Positions 15,596 to 27,569 of a DNA stretch of 64,000 bases are shown in pieces (the stretch's first letter is position 1; each line of letters opens with the position of its first letter). The stretch comes from Arthrobacter sp. SW1. GTDB lineage: Bacteria > Actinomycetota > Actinomycetes > Actinomycetales > Micrococcaceae. The notes beneath the pieces were generated by a model, which searched no databases, was not told the origin of the DNA, and saw only the letters and a list, made by a program, of their open reading frames with translations. The stretch is from positions 248,001 through 312,000 of the forward strand of contig NZ_MJLT01000045.1 of assembly GCF_001766675.1 (NCBI RefSeq), in the 5' to 3' direction. A program made the position numbers and the translations under genes.

Positions 15596-16801
15596 ATGAC
15601 CACCGAAACCCCCACGGCCAGCCGCCGTCGCGCCTCCTTCCACAGCCTCACGGTCGCCGAGGTGCGGCGCCTCACGGAGGATGCCATCGAAGTCACCTTC
15701 ACCGTCCCGGCGGAGCTGGCGGGCCAATACGACTACCTGCCCGGCCAGTACGTGGCCCTGCGGACCACGCTCCCGGATGAGTCCGGCGAGCCGCACGAGG
15801 TCCGCCGCAGCTACTCGATCTGCGCAGAGCCGCGCAGCTTCGAGGACGGCAGCAGCGAGATCCGGGTGGCCATCAAGAAGGACCTGGGCGGCATCTTCTC
15901 CACCTGGGCCAACGCCGAACTGCAGGCCGGGGACACCCTGGACGTCATGAGCCCGCAGGGCGCGTTCATCTCCAAGCACGGCAAGGACGGCTCCACCGTG
16001 CAGCACAACGTCATGAACTCCATGAACCACCCGGAGCAGCTCGCCGGGGAAGCGGGTTCCTTCGTGGCCATCGCGGCCGGTTCCGGCATCACCCCGGTGA
16101 TCGCGATCGCGCGGACACTGCTGGCCGCCAACCCGGACACCCGCTTCGACCTCATCTACGCCAACAAGGCCGCCATGGACGTCATGTTCCTGGAGGAACT
16201 GGCGGACCTGAAGGACAAGTACCCGTCCCGGCTGGCCCTGCACCACGTGCTCTCCCGTGAGCAGCGGATCGCGCCGCTCATGACCGGCCGCATCGACGCC
16301 GAGAAGCTGCAGGCCCTGCTGTCCTCCGCCATCCACTCCGAGGACGTGGACGAATGGTTCCTGTGCGGGCCGTTCGAACTGGTGCAGCTGTGCCGCGACA
16401 CCCTCGCCGAGCGCGGAGTGAAGCCGGAGAACGTGCGCTTCGAACTGTTCACCACCGGCCGCCCGGACCGTCCCGAAGGCCACGCCGGCCGTCCCGTTGT
16501 GGAGGACGAGTCCCAGGACACCTACAAGATCACCTTCAAGCTGGACGGGCTGCAGGGCGACGTCACCAGCCCCACCCACGCCCGCGAATCCATCCTCAAC
16601 GCCGCGCTGCGGGTCCGCCCGGATGTGCCGTTTGCCTGCGCCGGCGGCGTCTGCGGCACCTGCCGGGCCAAGGTGGTCAGCGGCACCGTCACGATGGACG
16701 AAAACTACGCCCTGGAGCAGGATGAACTGGACAAGGGCTACGTTCTCACCTGCCAGGCACACCCGACCTCCGAGTCCGTCACCCTCGACTTCGACGTCTA
16801 A
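15596..16801 (+). CDS. paaE: Phenylacetyl-CoA epoxidase reductase subunit E
   Basis: 401 residues. The ATG at 15596 lies 18 bp after paaD. PaaE passes electrons from NADPH through FAD and a 2Fe-2S centre to PaaA. The FAD domain shows RRSYSICAEP, the nucleotide domain AGSGITPVIAIARTLLA and WFLCGPFELV, and the C-terminal plant-type ferredoxin has CAGGVCGTCRAKV with the fourth Cys in YVLTCQAHP. It completes the paaABCDE set. Confidence 0.96.
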   Translation: MTTETPTASRRRASFHSLTVAEVRRLTEDAIEVTFTVPAELAGQYDYLPGQYVALRTTLPDESGEPHEVRRSYSICAEPRSFEDGSSEIRVAIKKDLGGIFSTWANAELQAGDTLDVMSPQGAFISKHGKDGSTVQHNVMNSMNHPEQLAGEAGSFVAIAAGSGITPVIAIARTLLAANPDTRFDLIYANKAAMDVMFLEELADLKDKYPSRLALHHVLSREQRIAPLMTGRIDAEKLQALLSSAIHSEDVDEWFLCGPFELVQLCRDTLAERGVKPENVRFELFTTGRPDRPEGHAGRPVVEDESQDTYKITFKLDGLQGDVTSPTHARESILNAALRVRPDVPFACAGGVCGTCRAKVVSGTVTMDENYALEQDELDKGYVLTCQAHPTSESVTLDFDV

Positions 16802-16840
16802 ACCCCTTCCCAGAGTCTTCCGAGTAGCCCAGGAGCACGC

Positions 16841-17620
16841 ATGATCGAGCTGTCCATCGCCGGCGGGATCGCCGAAATCGTCCTGAACGCACCGCAGAAG
16901 CTGAACTCCCTCAACGAGGAAGCGCTCGCCGAACTGGACAAAGCGTACGACGACGCCGCTGCCGCCGCCGGGCGCGGCGAGGTGCGGGCGCTGCTCCTGC
17001 GCGGAGAGGGCCGTGCCTTCTGCGCCGGGCGCGATATTGCGGGCGTGACGCCGGAAAGCGACGATGCCCAGGCCTACCTCGGCGGCTTGGTGGAGCCCCT
17101 GCTGAAGAAGATGGCGGCCTTCCCGGCACCGACCTTCGCTGCGGCACACGGTGCCTGCCTTGGCGTCGGTCTGGGGCTGCTGCTGGCCACGGACGTGGTG
17201 TACGTGGCGGAGAATGCCAAGTTCGGTTCGCCTTTCGCCAAGCTTGGCGCCACCCTGGATTCCGGTGGGCACTGGTACTTCACCGAGCGCCTGGGCATGC
17301 ACCGCACCCTGGACCTGATCTACACCGCCGAACTCATGAGCGGTTCCGAGGCCGTGGCCCAGGGCCTGTTCAGCCGGGCGATGCCGGAGGAGTCCCTGCT
17401 TTCAACTACCCGCGAGATCGTGGAGCGCGTGGCCACCGGGGCCACGGGGGCTTTCGTTGCGTCCAAGGAACTCGTGGCCCACATCCGCGACCAACGGCTG
17501 GGGCTGTGGGCATCCATGGCCGAGGAAAATTCCGAGCAGGCCCGGCTGTGCAAGACCGACGATTACGCCGAAGGTTTCCGCGCCTTCCAGGAGAAGCGGG
17601 CGCCTGTTTTCAAGGGCTGA
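16841..17620 (+). CDS. paaG: Enoyl-CoA hydratase/isomerase, PaaG-like ring-epoxide isomerase
   Basis: 259 residues, crotonase fold. It ends the rightward paa operon, 39 bp after paaE with an AGGAG before the ATG. FCAGRDIAG (residues 60-68) forms part of the oxyanion hole. FAKLGATLDSGGHW places Asp140 where E. coli PaaG has its catalytic Asp in IPDCGG; the hydratase glutamates are not evident. This supports the 1,2-epoxyphenylacetyl-CoA to oxepin-CoA isomerase rather than the PaaF hydratase. No paaZ, paaF, paaH or paaJ is in the window, so the later steps must be encoded elsewhere. Confidence 0.8.
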   Translation: MIELSIAGGIAEIVLNAPQKLNSLNEEALAELDKAYDDAAAAAGRGEVRALLLRGEGRAFCAGRDIAGVTPESDDAQAYLGGLVEPLLKKMAAFPAPTFAAAHGACLGVGLGLLLATDVVYVAENAKFGSPFAKLGATLDSGGHWYFTERLGMHRTLDLIYTAELMSGSEAVAQGLFSRAMPEESLLSTTREIVERVATGATGAFVASKELVAHIRDQRLGLWASMAEENSEQARLCKTDDYAEGFRAFQEKRAPVFKG

Positions 17621-17838
17621 GGCGGGGCCCTCTGGCAGCTGGACGGTGATGGTGTCAGCAGGACATTGATGGTTCTCCCCGCACAGGCCTGAGTGTCCCG
17701 GTCCATCGGAACCATTCGGAGGCGGGGCGCGCGAGCCCACAACGAAGCCACCGCAACGCCTGCCGCCAGTTCCGCACCGGCATCCTTCCACCATGCGCAG
17801 TTCGGATTCGCCGCAAGGCATCCCTGCATGGCCCGCCC
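17621..17838. other. Gap between the paa operon and the DUF222/HNH gene
   Basis: 218 bp between the convergent ends of paaG and the DUF222/HNH gene. I see no convincing hairpin with a T-tract, no conserved reading frame and no repeat shared with the rest of the window. Confidence 0.5.
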
Positions 17839-19374
17839 TCAGCAGCGGAAGTAGTGGTTTCTGCGGGGTTTTTGTTGGGGGTCGATGTGGGGTGGTGGGG
17901 TGAACCAGGGGATGCCGGTTTTGATGGTGATTTTCCAGTGTTCTTTGTGGATGGTGTGGTGGTGGTAGCTGCAGAGGAGGGTGCCGTTGTCCGTGCTGGT
18001 GGGTCCGCCGTGTGACCAGTAGGTGATGTGGTGGGCTTCGCACCAGGGTGCGGGCATGGTGCAGCCGGGGAAGGCGCAGCCTTGGTCGCGGGTGGCGATG
18101 GCTTTGCGGATATGGGGCGGGAAGATCCGGGACGTTCGGCCGATGTCCAGGATTTGTCCTTCGCTGCCGAGGACGACGGGGGTGATGTCGGCGTCGCAGG
18201 CGAGTTTGCGGAGCGTGGCGGCGGGGACGGGGCCGGTGAAGGTGAACGTGCCGGTGCTGTTGTTTCCGGTGCCGGTGACTTTTTCGAAGAGTTGTTGGTA
18301 GTCGATGGTGGCCATGAGCTGGGGGCGGAGGCCTCCGTTGTGGGGGATGCTGCCACACGCGAGGGCGGTTTGGCAGGCTCCGATGAGGCCGTCGAGGAGT
18401 TTTTGCGGGCGGGAGCGCCGGTCTAACTCCGGATTGGGCCTTGCGGTGTCGTTTTCGGTGCCGCCTTCGGGGGTGAGGCGTGGGTTGGTGGCGGCATTCA
18501 TCACGGTGAGCAGGCTCTCGTATTGCTCTTGGGTGGCGAAGATTTCGAGGTGGTTGAGGCCGTTTTTGGGTTTGCGGATGAACGCGCCCTGGAAACGGCG
18601 GAGGTCTTCTTCTGACGGTTCGGTGCCGTCGGGGTCCAGGCCGTCGAGCCAGCGTCTGGCGAGGCGGCTGAGGAAGTCGGGGTCGTGATCCACCGCGGCG
18701 GCAGTCAAAGCCGTTTCGACCCGGGTGACGGTTTCCGTGGGGACGGAACGTGGGATTTTGTCCAGGGTGAGGGTGATGATGGTCGCGGCGCGGGTACTGA
18801 CGGTCCCGGAGGCCACCGTGGTGGCCAGGGCCGGATGCACGGGTTCGATCTGTTCTCCGGTGAGTCCGGTGCGGGGGAGGAGTGTTTCGGTGAGGGCGAG
18901 GCGTCGCCTGGCTTCGCCGGCGCTGATGCGCAGCAGCACGCGCAGGTACTCGGTGGTGGAACGGAACTCGCCCGCAAACGCCGCCCGCCGCGGTTCCCGG
19001 CGCGCAGGCCCGGCTTCGCGGGCTGACCCGGACCCACCAGGTGGCGCCGCTGCCCGCCCGCTGGCGCCGCCGTCGTGGGTGTCCTTGCTGGTCCATCCCG
19101 TCACCCATCCGCGCCCGGCGCTGCCGGCGCCGTCGTCGTTGTTCCTGATCCGGTCCAGGCGCCCGGCGGCGACGAGCTGCAGGTACTCAACCGTCCGGGA
19201 GAGCTCCTCGACCCGGGAGGCGAACAACGCGGCATCATCCAGACCAAGCCCGCGGACGTCGTCGAAAGCAGTGTCCGCCAGCGAACGCGCATCATCCAGC
19301 AGCGTTTCCAGCGCAGCAGAAACCGGGACCCGGTACCGGTCCCTCCACTGCTCCAACTGCGCGATTGTCTCCAT
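17839..19374 (-). CDS. DUF222 (13E12-type) protein with C-terminal HNH nuclease domain
   Basis: 511 residues from the ATG at 19374 (METIAQLEQWRDRYRVPVSA). The long DUF222 region (about 20-380) includes STTEYLRVLLRISAGEARRR. The C-terminal HNH domain reads GCAFPGCTMPAPWCEAHHIT, then STDNGTLLCSYHHHTIHKEH: two Cys pairs with the H-N-H catalytic set. A proline- and basic-rich tail follows. The family is multicopy in Actinobacteria and its role is unproven; the HNH part predicts DNA cleavage. Codon use is more varied than in neighbouring genes, with many third-position A/T codons near the 3' end, which may mean it was acquired. It separates the paa operon from the polysaccharide locus. Confidence 0.9.
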   Translation of the reverse strand: METIAQLEQWRDRYRVPVSAALETLLDDARSLADTAFDDVRGLGLDDAALFASRVEELSRTVEYLQLVAAGRLDRIRNNDDGAGSAGRGWVTGWTSKDTHDGGASGRAAAPPGGSGSAREAGPARREPRRAAFAGEFRSTTEYLRVLLRISAGEARRRLALTETLLPRTGLTGEQIEPVHPALATTVASGTVSTRAATIITLTLDKIPRSVPTETVTRVETALTAAAVDHDPDFLSRLARRWLDGLDPDGTEPSEEDLRRFQGAFIRKPKNGLNHLEIFATQEQYESLLTVMNAATNPRLTPEGGTENDTARPNPELDRRSRPQKLLDGLIGACQTALACGSIPHNGGLRPQLMATIDYQQLFEKVTGTGNNSTGTFTFTGPVPAATLRKLACDADITPVVLGSEGQILDIGRTSRIFPPHIRKAIATRDQGCAFPGCTMPAPWCEAHHITYWSHGGPTSTDNGTLLCSYHHHTIHKEHWKITIKTGIPWFTPPPHIDPQQKPRRNHYFRC

Positions 19375-19458
19375 AACCCGACTCTGCCACCACCCACCGA
19401 CAAAATAGCTTCCGGCCCACCCCTCTACTCCCAGCCGCCGCCGGAGTACCGTGAGGCC

Positions 19459-20262
19459 ATGGAACCCGAAGTGCGTTCCGTCCGGCTGCGGACCGGGATC
19501 ACCGTGCCGTACCTCCTCAGGAAGGCCCCCGTCACCGTCCCGCCGCTCCTGCTGCTGCACCCCTGGGGTGAGTCCCGCCGGACGTTCGACCGCCTGCTCC
19601 CGCTCCTGCCGCCGTCGTGCGCGGTGATCGCGCCGGACCTGCGCGGGCAGGGCGGTGCGGACAAACCCGACGGCGGGTATTCGCTCGCGCAAATGGCCGA
19701 CGACGCCGCCGCGCTCCTTGAGGCTCTCGGCGTCGCGCGGGCGTGTGTGCTGGGTTCCTCCAGCGGAGGTTACCTGGCCCAGCAGCTGGCCGTCGACCAT
19801 CCGGAGCTGGTGGCCTCACTGGTACTGGTGGGCGCGCCCCTGAGCCTGCAGGCCCGGCCGGCTTTCGCGGACGAGGTCGAGCGCTTGGAAGACCCTGTGG
19901 AGGAGGGGTGGGTTCGGGATTCCTTGTCCTGGTTCCAGCTGCTGCACACCGTGCCCGCCTGGTACATCGAGGACCGCGTGCAGGACGGCGTGGCGATGCC
20001 CGCCCGCGCGTGGAAGGGAATCCTGAACGGACTGTGCGAGGCAACCCCGCCCACGGAACAGGGCCCCATCACCGCACCCACGCTCATCCTCTGGGGTGCC
20101 CACGACGCCCTGCTCCCGCGCCGGCACCAGGAAACCCTGGCCGCCCGCATCCCGGAAGCGCAGTTGAAGGTCTATGAGGGTACGGGCCATCTGGTGCTGT
20201 GGGAATGCCCGGAACGGGTGGCCGCCGATGTAGCGGAGTTCCTCGGCCTGACGCCGGAAAGT

Positions 20263-20274
<12 letters not shown>
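19459..20274 (+). CDS. Alpha/beta-fold hydrolase
   Basis: 271 residues from the ATG at 19459. The fold is clear: oxyanion HPWGESRRTFDRLLPLL, then VIAPDLRGQGGADKP, the nucleophile elbow LGSSSGGYLAQ, LILWGAHDALLPRRH (acid region) and the catalytic His in YEGTGHLVLWECPERV. The fold covers esterases, haloperoxidase-like and lactonase enzymes, and the substrate is unknown. The last 12 bases overlap the 3' end of the convergent rmlC-rmlD gene. The start is 84 bp from the divergent DUF222/HNH gene. Confidence 0.9.
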
Positions 20275-23637
<3,363 letters not shown>

Positions 23638-23643
23638 GCAGGT

Positions 23644-24897
23644 TCAGACCTTGATGCCCGCCATGGCCTCGGCGAAGCGGGCGCCCAGCATCTTGTTGGC
23701 AGCTAGGTTCGGGTGGGGATCCTCCCGGGAATAGATGTACTTGTCGCCTGTGCCGTTACCCGCCGGGGTCGCTACCGTTCCGGTGCCGGTGATCCAGCCG
23801 CCTGTGCCGTCGCCGTTGCGCCAGTCGATGAATCCGCGAACGTTCGGAGCGGCGTCCGCGGCTTCCCGGATGGCCTGGTTGATGGCGTCCAGGTTCGGAT
23901 CACCATTCAGGTAGGGTTCGACGCCGGCCACGATCAGCGGCAGCGACGGCAGCTGTTTGGCGATGGCTGCGTAGCAGGCCTTGGCTGCGGTGCCGATCGT
24001 TTCGGGGGTGTGGTTGGCATCGTTGAAGGTGCCGTAGATGAGCAGGGCGTCCAAGGGTTGCGCCGCGAGGGCCTTGATGCGGCCCTCCGAGCCGTAACTT
24101 CCGAAACCCATGCCGGAAACCACCGTGTTGGCGTAGCCGGTACCGCTTTGTCCGTTGCGCCAGACGGCGAAGCCGGTTGCCGCGGCGATCCAGTGCGGAA
24201 TGGCGCCGGCGATGTAGCCGGTGGAACCGTAGACCCAGGAGTCGCCAAGCACACCCAGGTTGAACCGTTCTTCGGCCGGTTCCACCACGTCGTCTTTTTC
24301 GTGGAGCAACTGCACCAGGTCGGAGAGGGCCAGGGTGATACGGATCTTGCGGCGGCCGCGCCGGGCGAAGGGAATGTCGATGAACCGGGGACCAAGGTCC
24401 TTGATCTGCTGGGGATCCTCGGTGACAGGCTGGTCGTCGACATGGACGTGCCAGTCGCCGCCGGGATAGCTGGCCACCATGAGGGCAAGGTGGGTTCCTT
24501 CGTGCCAGAACTCGATGTCGTAGGCGGCGGGCACCCGGGAACCGTCCAGCCGGTTTGATCCGGAGAAGTCCTTGTCCAGGCTGGTCAGGGTGGTGGCGCC
24601 GTTCAGGCGGACGACGCCGGGCAGGTCCTGCCACAGCACGGCGGCGGACTGCTTGAACTCCGGTACCGCCGTCCGGATGGACACTCCTTGGGCGGTGAAG
24701 TTCCGGGAGTCGTACACCGAAGCGGACATGGGGGTATAGCGCTCGCCGAGGGGGACCGAACCCGCGAAGGCCTTGGGCGTTGCGGCCGGAGTTTGCGGCA
24801 CCGGCTCGGGTTGCAGCCGCGGGACCACCACCAAGGCCGTTCCCGCTGCGGCTGCACCTGCGGCAGCGAGGCCCAGGAATGTCCTTCGTTTGAGCAT
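23644..24897 (-). CDS. Tat-exported SGNH/GDSL hydrolase
   Basis: 417 residues from the ATG at 24897, which has GAGGGG just upstream. The N-terminus MLKRRTFLGLAAAG with a hydrophobic run is a Tat-type signal. After a beta-rich N-terminal region, the SGNH domain starts at NLGVLGDSWVYGSTGYI (block I with Ser), continues with GMGFGSYGSEG and YGTFNDANHTPETI (Asn block) and ends with SREDPHPNLAANKMLG (Asp/His block). It should be a secreted esterase or lipase-like enzyme, plausibly deacylating the extracellular polymer made by this locus. That role is inferred from position only. Confidence 0.85.
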   Translation of the reverse strand: MLKRRTFLGLAAAGAAAAGTALVVVPRLQPEPVPQTPAATPKAFAGSVPLGERYTPMSASVYDSRNFTAQGVSIRTAVPEFKQSAAVLWQDLPGVVRLNGATTLTSLDKDFSGSNRLDGSRVPAAYDIEFWHEGTHLALMVASYPGGDWHVHVDDQPVTEDPQQIKDLGPRFIDIPFARRGRRKIRITLALSDLVQLLHEKDDVVEPAEERFNLGVLGDSWVYGSTGYIAGAIPHWIAAATGFAVWRNGQSGTGYANTVVSGMGFGSYGSEGRIKALAAQPLDALLIYGTFNDANHTPETIGTAAKACYAAIAKQLPSLPLIVAGVEPYLNGDPNLDAINQAIREAADAAPNVRGFIDWRNGDGTGGWITGTGTVATPAGNGTGDKYIYSREDPHPNLAANKMLGARFAEAMAGIKV

Positions 24898-25286
24898 GGG
24901 TCCCCTCAGTAAGAGCAGCCGCGCATACCACGGCTTTGCGGAGCAGAACAAATAAAAATACCACGGTCCCGGCAGGAAAATTTCCAAACAAGATTCCAGT
25001 CCCAATTAACCGGCCGCTACATGACAAATGGGTTACCGCTTTGTGGCCGCGTGAAAACATTCGGTCATGCAGCCCCTCCAGCACGTAAAAAAAGACTATG
25101 CGTGGCCAGTACAGGACGTATTATTTCCCGTACTGGATCGCTGAAAAACGGTGATGGGGCCAGTTTTCGGTACTTCTGCCCGCGATCAAGGTGAACCTGA
25201 TTTTCCGTCCGTGGCTGGTCCATGCCTTGGTACGGAAAAACAGGAAGTCATTTGTCAAGCTGGATAGTGCTGGGGAGGACTGTGCT
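24898..25286. other. AT-richer intergenic region between divergent polysaccharide genes
   Basis: 389 bp without a supported gene, lower in GC than its surroundings, so likely regulatory. It holds the 18-base motif at 25032-25049 that recurs at 40063-40080, and an inverted pair CCAGTAC (25106-25112) / GTACTGG (25130-25136) flanking TATTAT (25119-25124), a plausible -10 for the rightward glycosyltransferase transcript. No matching -35 is clear. Part of it could be coding if the glycosyltransferase starts at the GTG at 25191. Confidence 0.55.
25032..25049. promoter_or_regulatory. 18-base motif shared with 40063-40080
   Basis: GTTACCGCTTTGTGGCCG here and GTTACGGCTTTGTGGCCG at 40063-40080 differ at one base. 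This copy is about 135 bp upstream of the SGNH hydrolase start. The other is about 80 bp upstream of the acyltransferase-SGNH gene. Both target genes are leftward and belong to the polysaccharide locus. The motif is not palindromic. Confidence 0.45.
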
Positions 25287-26438
25287 TTGACTGGTTACAT
25301 CGTTCATGAATGGCTTGAACCCCATGGCGGTGCCGAGAAGGTCGTTGAAGAAATGGCCGCGGTGTTTCCTGACGCACCCATCAAGTGCCTGTGGGACGAT
25401 GCCCCGGCGCGTTTCCCCGAAGGCCGGGTCAGCGATACTTGGCTGGCGCGTACCCCGCTGCGGAAGACAAAGGCCCTGGCGCTGCCCTTCATGCCCGCCA
25501 CCTGGCGCAACCTCGGACCCAGCGATGCCGAGTGGCTCCTCTGCAGTTCGCACCTGTTCTCCCATCACGCACGGTTCTCCGGTCCGGCTGCCGACGCGCC
25601 CAAGTTTGTCTTCGTGCACACGCCCGCGCGCTACATCTGGACGCCGGACATGGACGCCCGGGGCAAGTCCCTTGCCGTCCGCCTGGCGTCCGTTCCACTG
25701 AAGGCCATTGACCGCAAGCGCGCCCAGGAGCCCACGGCCATTGCCGCCGTGAGCAATTTCGTGCGGGAGCGGATTGCCGGGATCTGGGACCGGGACAGCA
25801 TCGTCATCCATCCGCCGGTCAACGTGGGCCAGTTCGATACGGATGAGCAGGGCGGTTTCACGGCCGAAGAGGAACGGATCCTGGACGAACTGCCGGAGAC
25901 CTTCATCATGGGCGCCTCGCGCTTCATTCCCTACAAGCGCCTTGACCTGGTCATTGCCGCGGGCGCGGCCGCGGGCATCCCGGTGGTCCTCGCCGGCAAC
26001 GGCCCCGAGCTCGGGGCGCTGCAGGCCCAGGCAGCCCGCCACCCGGGCCTGGTGACCTTCGTGGACCGGCCCTCGCACGTCATGCTCCGCGAACTGTACC
26101 GCCGGTCGCTGGTCTACGTTTTCCCGCCCGTTGAGGACTTCGGCATCATGCCGGTGGAAGCGATGGCGACCGGAACGCCCGTGGTGGCGTCCGCCGTCGG
26201 GGGTGCTTCGGAAACCGTGGTGAACGGCAGCACCGGCGTCCTCCTGGAGGACTTCTCGGACGCGGAACTGAAGGCCGCGATCGAGCAGGCGGCAGGCATG
26301 GATCCGGCCGACTGCCGTGAGCGGGCGTGGACTTTTGACCGCGAAGTGTTCCGCGGGAAAATCAGGAACTGGGTCGGCAGCTCCGGCCGGACCACCGTGG
26401 ACACGGTGGCGGACGACGAATTCGAGAGGGCAGTATGA
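25287..26438 (+). CDS. Glycosyltransferase family 4 (GT-B)
   Basis: 383 residues if started at the TTG at 25287, which has GGGGAGGA 6 bases upstream and begins at the family's usual N-terminus (TGYIVHEWLEPHGGAEKVVE). A longer start at GTG 25191 is possible but would add 32 residues without homology. The donor-site motif EDFGIMPVEAMATGTPVVAS shows the two glutamates of GT4 enzymes, and YKRLDLVIAAG the Lys/Arg that contacts the phosphates. It adds a sugar to the lipid-linked repeat unit at the inner membrane face. The stop overlaps the next gene as ATGA, opening a tightly coupled run to 33835. Confidence 0.88.
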   Translation: MTGYIVHEWLEPHGGAEKVVEEMAAVFPDAPIKCLWDDAPARFPEGRVSDTWLARTPLRKTKALALPFMPATWRNLGPSDAEWLLCSSHLFSHHARFSGPAADAPKFVFVHTPARYIWTPDMDARGKSLAVRLASVPLKAIDRKRAQEPTAIAAVSNFVRERIAGIWDRDSIVIHPPVNVGQFDTDEQGGFTAEEERILDELPETFIMGASRFIPYKRLDLVIAAGAAAGIPVVLAGNGPELGALQAQAARHPGLVTFVDRPSHVMLRELYRRSLVYVFPPVEDFGIMPVEAMATGTPVVASAVGGASETVVNGSTGVLLEDFSDAELKAAIEQAAGMDPADCRERAWTFDREVFRGKIRNWVGSSGRTTVDTVADDEFERAV

Positions 26439-26971
26439 AGCTGAAGAACGTTGTGGACCATGCAGGGGTGGTCCTCTACAACTTCGTGGTGACCCAGGTG
26501 CCCTCGCACAACTTCCGGCTGGCGTTCCTGCGTGCCTTCGGCGCGGAAATCGGGAAGGAATCGGCCATCTTCCGCGGCACCACGGTGCTGGGCATCCGGC
26601 ACCTGAAGATCGGCGAATCCGTGGCGATCGGCTTCCGCTGCCTCCTGGACGCCCGCGGCGGGCTGACCATCGGCGACAGCGTGTGCATCGCCAGCGACAC
26701 CCAGTTCATTACCGCCCACCACGAGCCCAATTCGGACGACTTCCGGGCCGTCATCCAGCCCACGGTGATCGAGGACCATGCCTGGATCGCCAGCCGCTGC
26801 ACCGTGCTGGGCGGTGTGACCGTCGGCCGCGGCGCGATCGTGGGTGCCTGCTCCCTGGTCCGCAAGGACGTGGAGGCCATGGCCATCGTGGCCGGTGTGC
26901 CGGCGGAAGTCCGCGGGACCCGCAACTCCGCGCTCGACTACCGGCCGGGCAACCGGCCCCTGTTCTACTGA
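26435..26971 (+). CDS. Hexapeptide-repeat acyltransferase 1
   Basis: 178 residues. Left-handed beta-helix hexapeptide repeats run through the middle (IGKESAIFRGTTVLGIRHLK, then IGESVAIGF, LTIGDSVCIASDT), followed by the acetyltransferase His region FITAHHEPNSDD and the C-terminal VTVGRGAIVGACSLVRKDVE. It resembles WcaF/VatD-type O-acetyltransferases that decorate sugars. It is coupled to the upstream glycosyltransferase by an ATGA overlap. The next gene is a paralogue over nearly its whole length. Confidence 0.88.
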   Translation: MKLKNVVDHAGVVLYNFVVTQVPSHNFRLAFLRAFGAEIGKESAIFRGTTVLGIRHLKIGESVAIGFRCLLDARGGLTIGDSVCIASDTQFITAHHEPNSDDFRAVIQPTVIEDHAWIASRCTVLGGVTVGRGAIVGACSLVRKDVEAMAIVAGVPAEVRGTRNSALDYRPGNRPLFY

Positions 26972-26998
26972 CAGTCCGCTCCGAGGAAAGCCGCGCGC

Positions 26999-27544
26999 AT
27001 GAACCCCGCACTGATCGCCAAGGCCTGGGGCCGGATCGGCGTTATTTTTTACAACTTCTTCGTCACCCACTTGCCCTCCCATGAACTGCGCCTTGCGGTG
27101 CTGCGTTTCTGGGGAGCAAAGATCGGCCAGGGCACCAGCGTCTTCCGTGGCACCACGGTCCTGGACATCCGGAAGCTCACCATCGGTGAGAACTCGGGAA
27201 TCGGCTTCCGCTGCATGCTTGATGCGCGCGGCGGCCTGAGCATCGGCAGCAATGTAGTGGTGGCTAGCGACGTCCACTTCATCACCGGAGGCCATGAGCC
27301 CGATTCGGATACCTTCGACCATTTCTTCCTGCCCATCAGCGTGGACGACTTCGCCTGGATCGCCAGCCGGGCGACGGTCCTGTCGGATGTCAGCATTGGC
27401 CGCGGCGCCGTCGTGGGTGCCGGTTCCCTGGTCCGCAAGGACGTGGGTGACATGGAAATCGTGGCCGGCATCCCCGCGAAGCTGCGCGGAATGCGCGAAT
27501 CCGAGCTGGAGTACAACCCCAGCTACCGTCCGCTCTTCTTCTAG
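26999..27544 (+). CDS. Hexapeptide-repeat acyltransferase 2 (tandem paralogue)
   Basis: 181 residues, ribosome site GAGGAAAG before the ATG. It shares with its left neighbour the N-terminal YNF-VT--PSH--RLA-LR pattern, FRGTTVLxIRxLxIGE, the IGFRCxLDARGGLxIG block and LVRKDV, and both end in RPLF plus an aromatic residue. The two have diverged most in the loop after the His motif (FITGGHEPDSDTFDHFFLPI here). The pair arose by tandem duplication and may now acylate different sugars or positions. Confidence 0.88.
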   Translation: MNPALIAKAWGRIGVIFYNFFVTHLPSHELRLAVLRFWGAKIGQGTSVFRGTTVLDIRKLTIGENSGIGFRCMLDARGGLSIGSNVVVASDVHFITGGHEPDSDTFDHFFLPISVDDFAWIASRATVLSDVSIGRGAVVGAGSLVRKDVGDMEIVAGIPAKLRGMRESELEYNPSYRPLFF

Positions 27545-27569
27545 GGCCGTGGAAAGCGAGCAATCTCTG

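Noticed and set aside
15560..17302. Long open frame antisense to paaE and paaG
   Set aside because: Composition is that of an antisense shadow; no motif.
17839..19374. DUF222/HNH gene as a homing endonuclease or toxin inside a mobile element
   Set aside because: No intron, intein, repeat or integrase border is visible; the family is common as free genes.
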